Below, one piece after another: positions 1 through 11,500 of a stretch of 64,000 bases of DNA; the first letter of the stretch is position 1, and each line of letters opens with the position of its first letter. Both the position numbers and the translations under genes were made by a program. The notes below the pieces were generated by a model. It saw only the letters and a list, made by a program, of their open reading frames with translations, was not told the DNA's origin and did no database searches. Location of the stretch: positions 1,426,001-1,490,000 of the forward strand of contig NZ_BNEL01000001.1 in the NCBI RefSeq assembly GCF_018327685.1, in the 5' to 3' direction. Origin of the DNA: Streptomyces sp. TS71-3 (lineage in GTDB: Bacteria; Actinomycetota; Actinomycetes; Streptomycetales; Streptomycetaceae).

Positions 1-1
1 C

Positions 2-598
2 CACTCGGGCCTGGTGTTCTCGGGCGCGAGCCTCGCCCGGATGACCGAGGACCAGTTCCACGACGTGCTCAGGGGCAAGGTCGACGTGAGCGTCCGGCTG
101 CTGGACGCGTTCGGCGGCGAGTCGCTGGACGTGGCGCTCTTCCTCTCGTCCATCAACGCCTACCTGAAGGCCATCAAGCAGGCGAACTACGCCGCCGCCT
201 GCACGTTCATGGACTCCTTCGCGCTCACGGCGGGGCGCCGCCACGGGTGCGCCGGCAAGGTGATCAACCTCGGCTACTGCTTCAACAACGCGGTGGAAGC
301 CGGCGACCGCGAGGCCGTGGTGGACGCCGGCGCCCCGCTCATCGAGGCGGATGAGCTCACCGCCGCGATCGAGCTGCTGTGCGCGGCGCCGGTGGGCCAG
401 ATGACCCTGATGAAGTTCGGTCCGGCGCTCGGCACCCGCGGCATCACCGTGGGCGACGACGAGGTCCTGCTCCCCGCGGAGGAGCCACCGCCGCCCGCGA
501 CCGCGGCCCGCACCGGCGATCCGGAGCCGGAGGAGGCGTTCGACGACCTGGCGCGGCTGCGCGCGCGGACCAGAGAACTGACGGCGCTCGCGATCTGA
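2..598 (+). CDS. PKS protein, C-terminal ketoreductase end (5' truncated)
   Basis: The reading frame is open from the window edge, so only the last 198 residues are present. The sequence is the second half of a polyketide-synthase KR domain: the substrate-binding helix with KVDVSVRL, the catalytic Ser in LFLSSINA and Tyr in QANYAAAC, then the C-terminal lid. In the usual YxxxN motif the Asn position is Cys here, which is worth noting but not proof of inactivity. No ACP follows the KR in this protein; it ends in a Pro/Ala/Glu-rich tail of about 40 residues. The next gene, 35 bases downstream, starts directly with a C-methyltransferase domain and an ACP, so the module seems to be split between two proteins (KR at the end of this one, cMT-ACP at the start of the next). 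This layout is common in trans-AT PKS systems. The KR assignment is firm; the stereochemical type cannot be read because the LDD region is cut off. Confidence 0.85.
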   Translation, partial: HSGLVFSGASLARMTEDQFHDVLRGKVDVSVRLLDAFGGESLDVALFLSSINAYLKAIKQANYAAACTFMDSFALTAGRRHGCAGKVINLGYCFNNAVEAGDREAVVDAGAPLIEADELTAAIELLCAAPVGQMTLMKFGPALGTRGITVGDDEVLLPAEEPPPPATAARTGDPEPEEAFDDLARLRARTRELTALAI

Positions 599-633
599 CG
601 CGCGACCTCGGAGGAACCCATGGGGAACCCATC

Positions 634-3600
634 ATGAAACGGCTGCTGCTCGACTTCCTCTGGTCCCACCTGCACTCCCTCGGCGCGTTCGGCCGTCCGG
701 AGCCGACGGTGGGCGCGGCGCGGGAGGCCGCGGGCCTGCCGCCGGGGTACGGCGCGTGGTTCGCCGAGTCCGTCCGCGTCCTCGACGCCGAGGGCTACGT
801 CGAGCGGCACGGCGACACCGTCCTGACGTACCGGAGCCCCCGGCCCCGTCCGCTCGCCGAGCTGTGGCGCCAGTGGGAGGCGGCCGCTCCGCGCTGGCGC
901 GGGAACCCCGACCTGGCCGCCACCCACCTGCTGGTGGAGACGGTGCTCCGGGCGTTCCCCGACATCCTCACCGGCGAGCGGCCGGCGACCGAGGTCATGT
1001 TCCCGGGCGCGTCGATGGAACTGGTCGAGAAGGCGTACAAGTCCAACCCGGCCGCGGAGTACTTCAACCGGGTGCTGGCAGCGACCCTGGTGACCCACCT
1101 GGGGCACCGCACCCGTGCCCAGCCCGGCTTCGCGCCGAAAATCCTGGAGATCGGCGCGGGCACGGGCGCCACGAGCGCCGCCGTCCTGGACGCCCTCCGC
1201 TCCAAGGGCCTCGCCCTGCGGGAGTACGCCTACACCGACCTCTCGCGCGCCTTCCTGGACCACGCCGAGCGCTCCTACGGGCCCGCCAACCCGTTCCTGA
1301 CGTACGGAATCCTGGACATCGAGCGGGCCCCGGCCGGGCAGGGCTTCCCCGCGGGCGGCTACGACGTCGTCCTCGCCGCCAACGTGCTGCACGCCACCCG
1401 GAACATCAGGACCACCCTGCGGAACACCAAGGCGGCCCTGGCGAGGGGCGGTCTGCTGCTGGTCGACGAGCTGACCGTGAACAACCTGGTCAACCAGTTC
1501 ACGTTCGGCCTGCTCGACGGGTGGTGGCGCTACGAGGACCCCGAGACGCGCATTCCGGGCAGCCCTCTGCTGTCGGTCGGGGGGTGGCGGCGGGTCCTCG
1601 CCGAGGAGGGATTCGGCCGCATCACGCTGCCGGCGCGCCAGGCCGCCGACCTCGGCCGGCAGATCATCGTCGCGGAGAGCAACGGTGTCGTGCGGCAGGG
1701 CCGGGCCCCGTCCGGCGACTCCCTGCGGCATCCCGTGCCCGACTCCCTGCGGCATCCCGTGCCCGAAGCGGCGGAACGGCCGGAGGGCGGCGCGCCGGTG
1801 CCCGCGGACCCGGCGGCCGGGCGGGCACCTGCCGAGGCGGGCGGCGAGCGCGCGCCCGGGGACCGGCTGGCCGCCCACGTCGAAGCGACCGTGCTCGACG
1901 TGCTGGCGGAGTCGCTGCGCATCGACCGCTCCCGGATCGACCGTGACGAGCCCTTTTCGAGCTACGGCCTCGACTCGATCTTCGCCGTGAACGTGGCCCG
2001 CGCCGTGGGGGAGAAGCTCGACGTCGACCTCGACATCACGGTCCTCTTCGAGCACGGCACGCTGGCGGAACTCGTCGGATTCGTCACCGCCGAGTTCGCC
2101 TCCGAACTCCGCGCCGCCCTCCCGCCGGACACCACTCCCGGCCCCGGCGCCCCCGGCCGAGGCGGCCGGGCGGCGGATCCGGGGGCGGCTCCGGCAGCCG
2201 GCGGGGGAGGCGCGGGCACGGTGGCCGCGGCAGGCTCTGAGCCGGAGGCGGATTCAGGGGCGGAGGCGGATCCCGGGGCGGAGGCCGTGCCCGAGGGGAT
2301 GGCCATCGTCGGGATGTCAGGGCGCTTCCCCGGGGCCGGCGACGTGGACGAGTTCTGGCGCATCGTCGAGGACGGCAGGCGGTGCATCACCACCCCGCCG
2401 ATGGGGCGGGAGGACTGGGCGCTCCACGGCGACGGCGGGGACGACGACGGGAACGGAGGGGACGGTGGCGACGGCAGGGACGCGTCCGCGATATGGGGCG
2501 GCTTCCTGGACGGGGTCCACGCATTCGACCCGCTCTTCTTCAGCATGTCGATGACGGAGGCGCGGCAGGTGGCGCCCGAGCTGCGCCTGATGCTGATGAC
2601 GGCGTGGAACGCCATCGAGGACGCGGGCTACCGGCCCGCGGACCTGCGCACCCGGCCCACGGGCGTCTTCATCGCCGCGGGCCCCAGCGAGTACCGGCCG
2701 GGCCCGCCGGACGGGGGCGACGGCCCGAGCCTGACGGGCATGCCGTCGCCGGCGATGATTCCCAACCGCATCTCCTACCTGCTCGACCTGCACGGGCCGA
2801 GCGAGCAGTGCGACACGACCTGCTCGTCGTCGCTCGTGGCCCTGCACCGGGCCGTCCGGTCCATTCGCGACGGCGAGTGCGACCAGGCCCTCGTCGGCGG
2901 CGTGAACCTGGTGATGTCGCCGGACGGCTTCGCGGGGATGCGGGCCGCGGGCATGCTCAGCTCCAGCGGGAACGTGCGCCCGTTCCAGGAGGACGCCGAC
3001 GGCACCGTGCGCGGCGAGGGAGTCGGTGCCGTACTGGTCAAGCCGCTCGCGCGGGCGATCGAGGACGGGGACTTCGTCTACGGCGTCGTACGCGGTACCG
3101 GCGTCGCGCACGGCGGCAAGGGCGTGTCGTTCACGGCGCCGAACATCCGCGGGATGAAGTCCGCCATCGCGCGCGCCTACGCGGACGCGGGAATCGACCC
3201 CGGCACCGTCTCCTACGTCGAGGCGCACGGCATGAGCTCGCTGCTGGCGGACGGCGCGGAGATCGCGGCGCTCGGCGCGGGCCTGCGCGGCGACGCGGCG
3301 GCGCCGGCTTCGGCGCCGGAACCGGCAGGCGAGGACGGCTCCGCCGTCTACCTCGGCAGCGTGAAGCCCTGCATCGGGCACACCGAGGTGGTCTCCGGCC
3401 TCGCCGCCCTGATGAAGACGGTGCAGGCCATGCGGCACGGCGTGATCCCCGCGATCCCCGGCTTCGGGCGCCCGCACCCGGACATCTCCCTTGAGGGGAC
3501 CCGGCTCCGGCTGGCCACGCGGAGCACGCCGTGGCCCGTGCGCACCGGCGACGGCGGCCGGAGACTCCCTCGCCGCGCGGGCGTCAACAGCTTCGGGATC

Positions 3601-5586
3601 GGCGGTGTGAACGCGCACGTGGTGCTCGAGGAGTACGTGCCGGCCGGGACCGTCCGGGACGTGGAGGGCACGCCGGCGCGGGACGCGGAAGGCGCGTCGG
3701 CGCGGGACGCGGAGAACGTGCGTGCGCCGCATGTCCTCGTCCTCTCGGCCAGGACCGGGACGGCCCTTCGCGAGCGGGCGAGGCGGCTCGCCGAACGGCT
3801 GGCGGCCGCCGGCCCCGAGAGCCTGGCGGACATCGCCTACACCCTCCAGACCGGCCGGGAGGCGATGGAGTGCAGGCTGGCGCTGACGGCCGCCACCGGC
3901 GCGGAGGCGGCGGCGGCACTCGGCGGATGGCTGCGCGGCGAGCCGGAAACGCGTGCGCGGGTCTCCGTCGCCGGGGATGCGCGGGGCGACCGCGGTACCG
4001 GCGATACATCCTCTGCGGGTGGCGCAGGAAACGACGCGGGACAGGCAGGAGAACGGCAAGCGGGACACGCGCGAGAGGATCCGGAGGAGGTCGTCCGTTC
4101 CCTCGTGGCGCAGGGCCGCATGGACCTCCTCGCCGAGCGCTGGGCCGCGGGCGCGCCCGTCGACTGGAGCCTGCTGCACCGGGGCGAGCGGCGCCGGAGG
4201 GTTCCGCTGCCGGGCTACCCGTTCGAGCAGCGCACGTGCTTCAGCGCGCAGGCTCCGGCCCGGACGCCGCTCACCGGCGGGCCCGCGCCCGAGGCGGCGC
4301 CCATGTCCACGTCCGGTCCGGCGCCGGCATCCGAGGGCGGGAGCGGCCGTGCGAGCGGACCGGAGGACTTCGTCGCCGGTCTCGTGGCCTCGGTGCTCGG
4401 CCTCGGCAGGCAGGAGATCGACGGCACGAAGTCGCTGGCCGACTACGGCCTCAACTCGCTGCTCATGGTGGCGCTGCTGAGCCGGCTTCGCGAAGTGTTC
4501 CCGGCGTTCCAGCCGGACTGGCTCCAGGTGGACGACACCCTCGACGACGTCGTGGCGCGCCTGTCGGCCGTGGCCGCGGCCACGGCCACGGACGCCGAGG
4601 GCGGGGTCCCGGCGGCCCCGGCCACGGGACCCCGGTTTCCGGAACTCGTGCACCTGAACGGCGTGACACGAGGCCGCCCGGTGTTCTGGATCCACGGGGC
4701 CCTGGCGGGCGTCGAGACCTTCCGGTCGATCGCCGCGCGCATCGACCGCCCCTTCTACGGAATCCAGGCCCGCGGCTTCATGACGGAGCACGCGCCCATC
4801 GAGGGGATTCCGGCGATGGCCGCGTACTACAGGGACATCGTGCGCGCGGTGCAGCCCGAAGGGCCCTACGACATCGGCGGGTTCTGCCTGGGCGGGATCG
4901 TCTCGTACGAGATGACCCGCCTGCTCCAGAACGGCGGGCAGGACGTGCGCTCGCTGCTGATGGTCGACTCGCCGGACAACACCGGCTGGGCGAAGTCGAA
5001 CGAGAGCGGGAACGCCTCCGCGCTGAGCGCGGCCCTCCAGGTCGTGAACTCGCTGCTCTGGCCGGCCGGTGCCAGGACCCTCGCCGAGGTGCGGCCCCGG
5101 CTGATCCATCAGGACGAGGTCGCCGGCCCACCGGACGAGGCGGATCTCGTGCCGCGACTCGCCGATCTCGCCGTCGAGCGGGGCCTGTCCATGGGCCGCG
5201 AGCAGATCGCGGACTTCGTCCGGCGCAATATCAGGGTGCAGCTGGCCTACCGGATCGGCGAGTACGGGATCCGGCCGCTGGTGCGTCCGGACGCCGTGCG
5301 CTCCCTGTACTTCAGAAACCGCCGCGGGCTGTTCCTGGGCGAGCTGGACCCGTATTTCACGGTCGCCGGCGAGGACTTCTCGCTGGACCACGTCAATTAC
5401 TGGCAGGACTGGGAGCGCGAACTCCCGGGCCTGCGCGTGGTCGACATCGACTCGGCCAACCACATGACCATCCTCCAGGACGACGGGCCACTCGCCAGGA
5501 TCACCCAGGCGGCCGTGGAGACCTACGCCCGCGACGAGGACGGCGACCACGCGGCCGCCACCGCTCCCGCGGTGTCCCGGGAATGA
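634..5586 (+). CDS. Trans-AT type PKS terminal protein, cMT-ACP-KS-ACP-TE
   Basis: 1650 residues. Domains in order: a SAM-dependent C-methyltransferase (about 1-355, motif LEIGAGTGATSAAVL), ACP (410-488, Ser448 in GLDSI), ketosynthase (555-1003, Cys730 in TTCSSS, His in EAHG and in IGHTE), a post-KS linker typical of AT-less modules, ACP (1243-1311, Ser1275 in GLNSL) and a thioesterase (about 1333-1640). There is no acyltransferase, so malonyl units must come in trans, probably from the AT at 16814. The KS motif reads HGMSS where HGTGT is usual. The TE nucleophile elbow is GFCLGG, with Cys1418 in place of Ser; a candidate catalytic His is His1610. Start: ATG 634 follows a GGGGAA at 622 and a GGAGGA at 610. 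The ACP-TE end makes this the chain-releasing protein although it lies upstream of the starter protein. It overlaps the next gene by ATGA, so translation is probably coupled. Confidence 0.9.
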   Translation: MKRLLLDFLWSHLHSLGAFGRPEPTVGAAREAAGLPPGYGAWFAESVRVLDAEGYVERHGDTVLTYRSPRPRPLAELWRQWEAAAPRWRGNPDLAATHLLVETVLRAFPDILTGERPATEVMFPGASMELVEKAYKSNPAAEYFNRVLAATLVTHLGHRTRAQPGFAPKILEIGAGTGATSAAVLDALRSKGLALREYAYTDLSRAFLDHAERSYGPANPFLTYGILDIERAPAGQGFPAGGYDVVLAANVLHATRNIRTTLRNTKAALARGGLLLVDELTVNNLVNQFTFGLLDGWWRYEDPETRIPGSPLLSVGGWRRVLAEEGFGRITLPARQAADLGRQIIVAESNGVVRQGRAPSGDSLRHPVPDSLRHPVPEAAERPEGGAPVPADPAAGRAPAEAGGERAPGDRLAAHVEATVLDVLAESLRIDRSRIDRDEPFSSYGLDSIFAVNVARAVGEKLDVDLDITVLFEHGTLAELVGFVTAEFASELRAALPPDTTPGPGAPGRGGRAADPGAAPAAGGGGAGTVAAAGSEPEADSGAEADPGAEAVPEGMAIVGMSGRFPGAGDVDEFWRIVEDGRRCITTPPMGREDWALHGDGGDDDGNGGDGGDGRDASAIWGGFLDGVHAFDPLFFSMSMTEARQVAPELRLMLMTAWNAIEDAGYRPADLRTRPTGVFIAAGPSEYRPGPPDGGDGPSLTGMPSPAMIPNRISYLLDLHGPSEQCDTTCSSSLVALHRAVRSIRDGECDQALVGGVNLVMSPDGFAGMRAAGMLSSSGNVRPFQEDADGTVRGEGVGAVLVKPLARAIEDGDFVYGVVRGTGVAHGGKGVSFTAPNIRGMKSAIARAYADAGIDPGTVSYVEAHGMSSLLADGAEIAALGAGLRGDAAAPASAPEPAGEDGSAVYLGSVKPCIGHTEVVSGLAALMKTVQAMRHGVIPAIPGFGRPHPDISLEGTRLRLATRSTPWPVRTGDGGRRLPRRAGVNSFGIGGVNAHVVLEEYVPAGTVRDVEGTPARDAEGASARDAENVRAPHVLVLSARTGTALRERARRLAERLAAAGPESLADIAYTLQTGREAMECRLALTAATGAEAAAALGGWLRGEPETRARVSVAGDARGDRGTGDTSSAGGAGNDAGQAGERQAGHAREDPEEVVRSLVAQGRMDLLAERWAAGAPVDWSLLHRGERRRRVPLPGYPFEQRTCFSAQAPARTPLTGGPAPEAAPMSTSGPAPASEGGSGRASGPEDFVAGLVASVLGLGRQEIDGTKSLADYGLNSLLMVALLSRLREVFPAFQPDWLQVDDTLDDVVARLSAVAAATATDAEGGVPAAPATGPRFPELVHLNGVTRGRPVFWIHGALAGVETFRSIAARIDRPFYGIQARGFMTEHAPIEGIPAMAAYYRDIVRAVQPEGPYDIGGFCLGGIVSYEMTRLLQNGGQDVRSLLMVDSPDNTGWAKSNESGNASALSAALQVVNSLLWPAGARTLAEVRPRLIHQDEVAGPPDEADLVPRLADLAVERGLSMGREQIADFVRRNIRVQLAYRIGEYGIRPLVRPDAVRSLYFRNRRGLFLGELDPYFTVAGEDFSLDHVNYWQDWERELPGLRVVDIDSANHMTILQDDGPLARITQAAVETYARDEDGDHAAATAPAVSRE

Positions 5587-8500
5587 ACGCAGGCCCGCAG
5601 GCAGCGAACACAGGCGACGGACCGGACAGGGGTTCCATGATCCACGGCATCTCGACGCACGGCGGCGGCCCGGCGAACGGTTCCGGCCCGGCGAACGGTT
5701 CCGGTCGGGCGGGCGGTTCCGGTCGGGCGGGCGGTTCCGACCCGGCCAGCGCGCCCGATCCGGCGGGCAGCCCTGATCCGGCCAGCGCTCCCGTTCCGGC
5801 GGGCACCCCCGACCCGGCCCACGCCCCCGACCACACGAACCGCCGTCCCATCGCCGTCGTCGGCATCGGCTGCCGGCTGCCCGCACGGCTGGAGACGCCG
5901 GGTGAGCTGTGGCGGGCCCTCATCGACGGGGTGGACGCCGTCCGCGAGGTGCCGGCCGACCGGTGGAACGCCGCGGAGTGGGTCGCCGCCGACCCGCAGG
6001 CACCCGGACCCGGCAGGATGGCGAGCCGCTGGGGCGGCTTCCTCGACGACGTGGCCGGTTTCGACGCGGAGTTCTTCGGCATCTCGCCGGCCGAGGCCCG
6101 GCAGATGGACCCCCAGCAGCGGTTCGCGCTGGAGGTCGCCTGCTCGGCCGTCGAGGACGCGCGAAGGGCGCCGGCGAGCCTCGCCGGTTCCCGTACCGGC
6201 GTGTTCCTCGGCGCGATGTGGCAGGAGTACCCGCTGCTCACCGGCGGCGACGCCGAGGCGATCCGGACGCATTCGGCCACCGGGTGGGACAACTCGGTGA
6301 TCTCCGCGCGCATCGCCTACGCGCTCGGGCTGCGCGGTCCCGCGATGACCGTGGCGACGGCGTCGAGCTCGTCGCTGGTGGCGGTGCACCTGGCGGTGCA
6401 GAGCCTGCGGTCGGGGGAGTCGGACGTCGCGCTCGCCGGGGGCGTCAACCTGATGCTCCACCCGCACACCTCGGTGGCGATGACCCAGCTCGGCACGCAG
6501 AGCCCGGACGGCCGGTGCCGGGCCTTCGACGCCGGCGGCAACGGTTACGTGCGCGGCGAGGGCTGCGGCGTCGTCGTGCTGCGCCGGCTCTCCGACGCCC
6601 TGGCCGACGGGGACCGCGTCTACGCGGTGATCCACGGCAGCGCCGTCAACAACGACGGCGCGTCGGAGGGCCTGACCGCACCCAGCCCGGACGCGCAGGT
6701 GGAGGTGGTGCGGGCGGCCTGGCGGGACGCCGGCATCCCGCCGGGCCGCGCGGCCTACGCCGAGGCGCACGGCACGGGTACGCCCCTGGGCGACGTGACC
6801 GAGGCCGGCGCGCTCGGCACCGTCTTCGGGCACGGGCGCTCCGCACCGCTCCGCATCGGCTCGGCCAAGACGAACTTCGGCCACCTGGAGTCCGCCGCCG
6901 GCATCCTCGGCCTCATCAAGGCCGCGCTCTGCGTGCACCACGGGATGATCCCGCCCAGCCTCCACTTCCGGGCGCCCAACCCGCGCATCGACTTCGCCGC
7001 CAACGGGCTGGAGGTCGTCACCGCACCGGAGCCCTGGCCGAGCGGGCCCCGGTTCGCGGGCGTGAGCAGCTTCGGCTTCGGCGGAACCAACGCCCACGTC
7101 GCCCTCGGCCAGGCGCCACCGCTCCAAGCGCCCACCACGACGAGGGCCGTACCCGATCCCCGGAAGGCACCCGAGGAGCCCGCCTGCCTCGTGGTGTCCG
7201 GCACGACCGAACGAGCGCTGGCGGGGAACGCCACCCGGCTGGCCGACCACCTCCGGGGCGCGCAGGACGGCGACCTGGCCGACATCGCGTACTCGCTCGC
7301 GACCACCCGTACCCATTTCGGTGTCCGGGGTGTGGTGGTGGCGGGTTCGGTGGGTGAGGCGGTTGAGGGGTTGGGTGCGCTTGCCGAGGGGCGTGGCCGG
7401 GGTGGGGTGGTTGCGGGTTCGGTGGGTGGGTGTGGGCGTGTGGTGTTCGTCTTTCCTGGTCAGGGTGGTCAGTGGCTGGGGATGGGGCGGGCGTTGCTGG
7501 AGCAGAGTGAGGTGTTCCGGCGGGCGGTCGAGGAGTGCGACGCGGCGCTGGCGCCCCACACAGGGTGGTCCGTCGTGGCGCTGCTGCGGGGCGACACGGA
7601 GATCGACGGCCTGACGACGGGCGGCGTCGCGGCCGGTGACCTGCCCGCGGACGGCGGGTTGCCGTTGGACCGGGTCGATGTGGTGCAGCCGGCGTTGTTC
7701 GCGGTGTATGTGGGGTTGGCCGCGGTGTGGCGTGGGTGGGGTGTGGTGCCGTCGGGGGTGGTGGGTCACTCGCAGGGTGAGGTGGCTGCGGCGGTGGTGT
7801 GTGGTGCGTTGAGCGTGGCGGATGGCGCGCGGGTGGTGGCGTTGCGTTCTCGTGCGGTGCGGGAGCGTGCGGTGCGTGGGGCGATGGGGTTGGTGGAGCG
7901 TCCGGTTGAGGAGGTGCGGGAGCGGATTGCCTCGTTTGGGGCTTCGTCCGGGGCTTTGTCCGGGGCTTCGGTTGGGGGTTCGTCTGGGGCGTCGGTTGGG
8001 GGTTCGTTGTCGGTTGCGGTGGTGAACACGCGGCGGTCGACGGTGGTGTCGGGGGACGAGGAGGCGGTGGACCGTTTCCTGGCGGAGATGCAGGGGACGG
8101 GTGCGTTCTGCCAGAGGGTGTCCGTGGATTACGCCTCGCACAGTGCGCATATGGATGCGCTGTTGCCGGGACTGCGCGAGGAGTTGGCGGGGGTTGCTCC
8201 TCGTGCGGGGGACATCGCGTTCTATTCGAGTGTGACGGGGGAGGTGCTGGCGGGCTCGGAGCTGGGTGCTGATTACTGGTGCCGGAATCTGCGGGAGCCG
8301 GTGCGGTTCGACCGTGCGTTGGCGCGGTTGCGTGCCGACGGGTACGGCGTGTTCGTCGAGGTGGGTCCGCACCCGGTACTCGGAGTGGCCCTCGCGGACG
8401 CCTGCGCCGAACCGGCTGAGTCCCCGGGAGAATCCGGCGGCTCGGAGACGGGTGACCGCGCACCGGACCCCGAGGCGCGCGGCGTCGTCGTGGGCAGCCT

Positions 8501-11500
8501 GCGGCGTGACCGCGGTGGGATCGACCAGCTGCTGCGGTCGCTGGGCGAGCTGCACGTGCAGGGGTACCCGGTGCCGTGGGACCGGGTGCCGGCCGGGCGC
8601 GGCGCCCGCAAGGTCGACCTGCCCACCTACGCCTTCCAACGCCGGCGCCACTGGATCGACCAGCACGACGAGCCCGCGCCCATGTCCGTGTCCGCGTCCG
8701 AGTCCGATGGCCGTTCGTGGCGCGACGAGATGACGGCGCTCACCGAGCCCGAACGCCTGCCGTGGCTGGTCGGACTCGTCGAGCGGGAGGCCGCGGCAGC
8801 CCTGGGGCTGCCGGCGGGGACCGTGCGTCCCGACAAGGTGCTGCGCGACCAGGGCTTCGACTCCCTGACCCTGGTCGAGTTGCGCAACCGGCTGGTCGCG
8901 CGGACCCGGGTGGCGTTGCCCGCGGCGCTCGCCTTCGACCGCCCGACACCGCGGGCCATCGCGGGCCTGCTGCTGGAACGGGCGGCCGCAGGGCCCGACG
9001 CCGCCGTTCCGCTCCCGGCCGTCCCGGCCGCCGCCCCACCGAAGCCCCATGGCGACGTTCCCATCGCCATCGTCGCCATGGGGTGCCGGCTCCCGGACGG
9101 GATCGACACGCCGGAGGCCTTCTGGGACCTGCTCGCCGAAGGCCGCGAGGCCATCGGCCCGTTCCCGGCGCGCTGGGACCGCTGGGACCTCGGCTCCCTG
9201 CGCGACACGGAACTCGAAGCGGAGGGCAAGCCCTTCAGACGCCAGGGCGGATTCCTGCGCGACGCCGAGCTCTTCGACGCGTCCTTCTTCGGCCTCAGCC
9301 CGCGTCAGGCGCGCTCGATGGATCCGCAGCAACGGCTCGTTCTCGAAGTCGTCTGGGAAGCGCTCGAACGCGCCCACATCCGGCCCGAGAGCCTCGCCGG
9401 GAGCACCACGGGCGTCTACCTCGGTGCCATGTCCTCGGACTACGACGTCGCACGCCGCTGGGACGTCGACGCCATCGACGGCCACCAGCTCACCGGCAAC
9501 GCCTCCAGCGTCATCTCGGGCCGCGTGGCCTACACCCTGGGACTCGAAGGCCCGGCACTCACGGTCGACACCGCGTGCAGCTCCTCCCTGGTGGCACTCC
9601 ACCTGGCGTGTGCGGCGATCCGCCGCGGCGAGTGCGACCTCGCGCTCGCGGGCGGGGTGACGGTGATGAGCACCCCGCAGATGTTCGTCGAGTTCGCCCG
9701 GCTGAAGGGGCTCGCGCCCGACGGGCGCTGCAAGAGCTTCTCCGACGACGCCGACGGCACGAGCTGGTCCGAGGGCGCCGGCGTCCTGGTGCTCAAGCGC
9801 CTCTCCGCGGCCGAGCGCGACGGGGACCGGGTACTGGCCGTGGTGCGGGGCACGGCGATCAACCAGGACGGGCTCAGCCAGGGCCTCACCGCACCGAACG
9901 GCCTCGCCCAGCAGCGCGTGGTGCGGGACGCCCTCGCCGACGCGCGGCTGGCCCCGGCCGACATCGACGCGGTGGAGGCGCACGGTACCGGCACGGTGCT
10001 CGGCGACCCCATCGAGGCGGGCGCCCTGAGCGAGGTGTTCTCCGGACGCGAGCAGCCCCTCTACCTCGGCTCCTCCAAGTCCAACCTCGGCCACGCGCAG
10101 GCCGCCGCCGGCGTCATCGGCGTGATGAAGATGGTGCTGGCCCTCGCGCACGAACGGCTGCCGGAGACCCTGCACGCGGGGACGCCGAGCAGCCACGTCC
10201 CGTGGGAGGACAGCGCACTCGAACTCCTCCGGCACTCCAGGCCGTGGCCCCGGACGCGACGCGTGCGGCGCGCCGGCGTCAGCTCGTTCGGCATGAGCGG
10301 AACCAACGCCCACGTCGTCCTCGAAGAAGCCCCCGCCGCCCGTGCCGCGGCCGAGGCGACCGGCAAGCCCGGCGAACCGCCGGCGACGGCCCCGGAACCG
10401 CTCGCCTATCCGCTGCTGATCTCGGGCGACGACGAACCCGCACTGCGCGCGCAGGCCAGGCGGTGGGCCGGCTGGCTCGCCGGACGGTCCCCCGCGTCCC
10501 TGCGCGACATCGCTTACACCGCCGCCGGAAGCCGTACGCATTTCGGTGTCCGGGGTGTGGTGGTGGCGGGTTCGGTGGGTGAGGCGGTTGAGGGGTTGGG
10601 TGCGCTTGCCGAGGGGCGTGGCCGGGGTGGGGTGGTTGCGGGTTCGGTGGGTGGGTGTGGGCGTGTGGTGTTCGTCTTTCCTGGTCAGGGTGGTCAGTGG
10701 CTGGGGATGGGGCGGGTGCTGCTGGAGCAGAGTGAGGTGTTCCGGCGGGCGGTCGAGGAGTGCGACGCGGCGCTGGTCCCGCATACGGGGTGGTCGGTGC
10801 TGGCGCTGCTGCGGGGCGGGTTGGACGACGACGCGGCGTTGCTGACTCGGGTCGATGTGGTGCAGCCGGCGTTGTTCGCGGTGTATGTGGGGTTGGCCGC
10901 GGTGTGGCGTGGGTGGGGTGTGGTGCCGTCGGGGGTGGTGGGTCACTCGCAGGGTGAGGTGGCTGCGGCGGTGGTGTGTGGTGCGTTGAGCGTGGGGGAC
11001 GGGGCGCGGGTGGTGGCGTTGCGTTCTCGTGCGGTGCGGGAGCGTGCGGTGCGTGGGGCGATGGGGTTGGTGGAGCGTCCGGTTGAGGAGGTGCGGGAGC
11101 GGATTGCCTCGTTTGGGGCTTCGTCCGGGGCTTTGTCCGGGGCTTCGGTTGGGGGTTCGTCTGGGGCGTCGGTTGGGGGTTCGTTGTCGGTTGCGGTGGT
11201 GAACACGCGGCGGTCGACGGTGGTGTCGGGGGACGAGGAGGCGGTGGACCGTTTCCTGGCGGAGATGCAGGGGACGGGTGCGTTCTGCCAGAGGGTGTCC
11301 GTGGATTACGCCTCGCACAGCGCGCACATGGATGCGCTGTTGCCGGGACTGCGCGAGGAGTTGGCGGGGGTTGCTCCTCGTGCGGGGGACATCGCGTTCT
11401 ATTCGAGTGTGACGGGGGAGGTGCTGGCGGGCTCGGAGCTGGGTGCTGATTACTGGTGCCGGAATCTGCGGGAGCCGGTGCGGTTCGACCGTGCGTTGGC

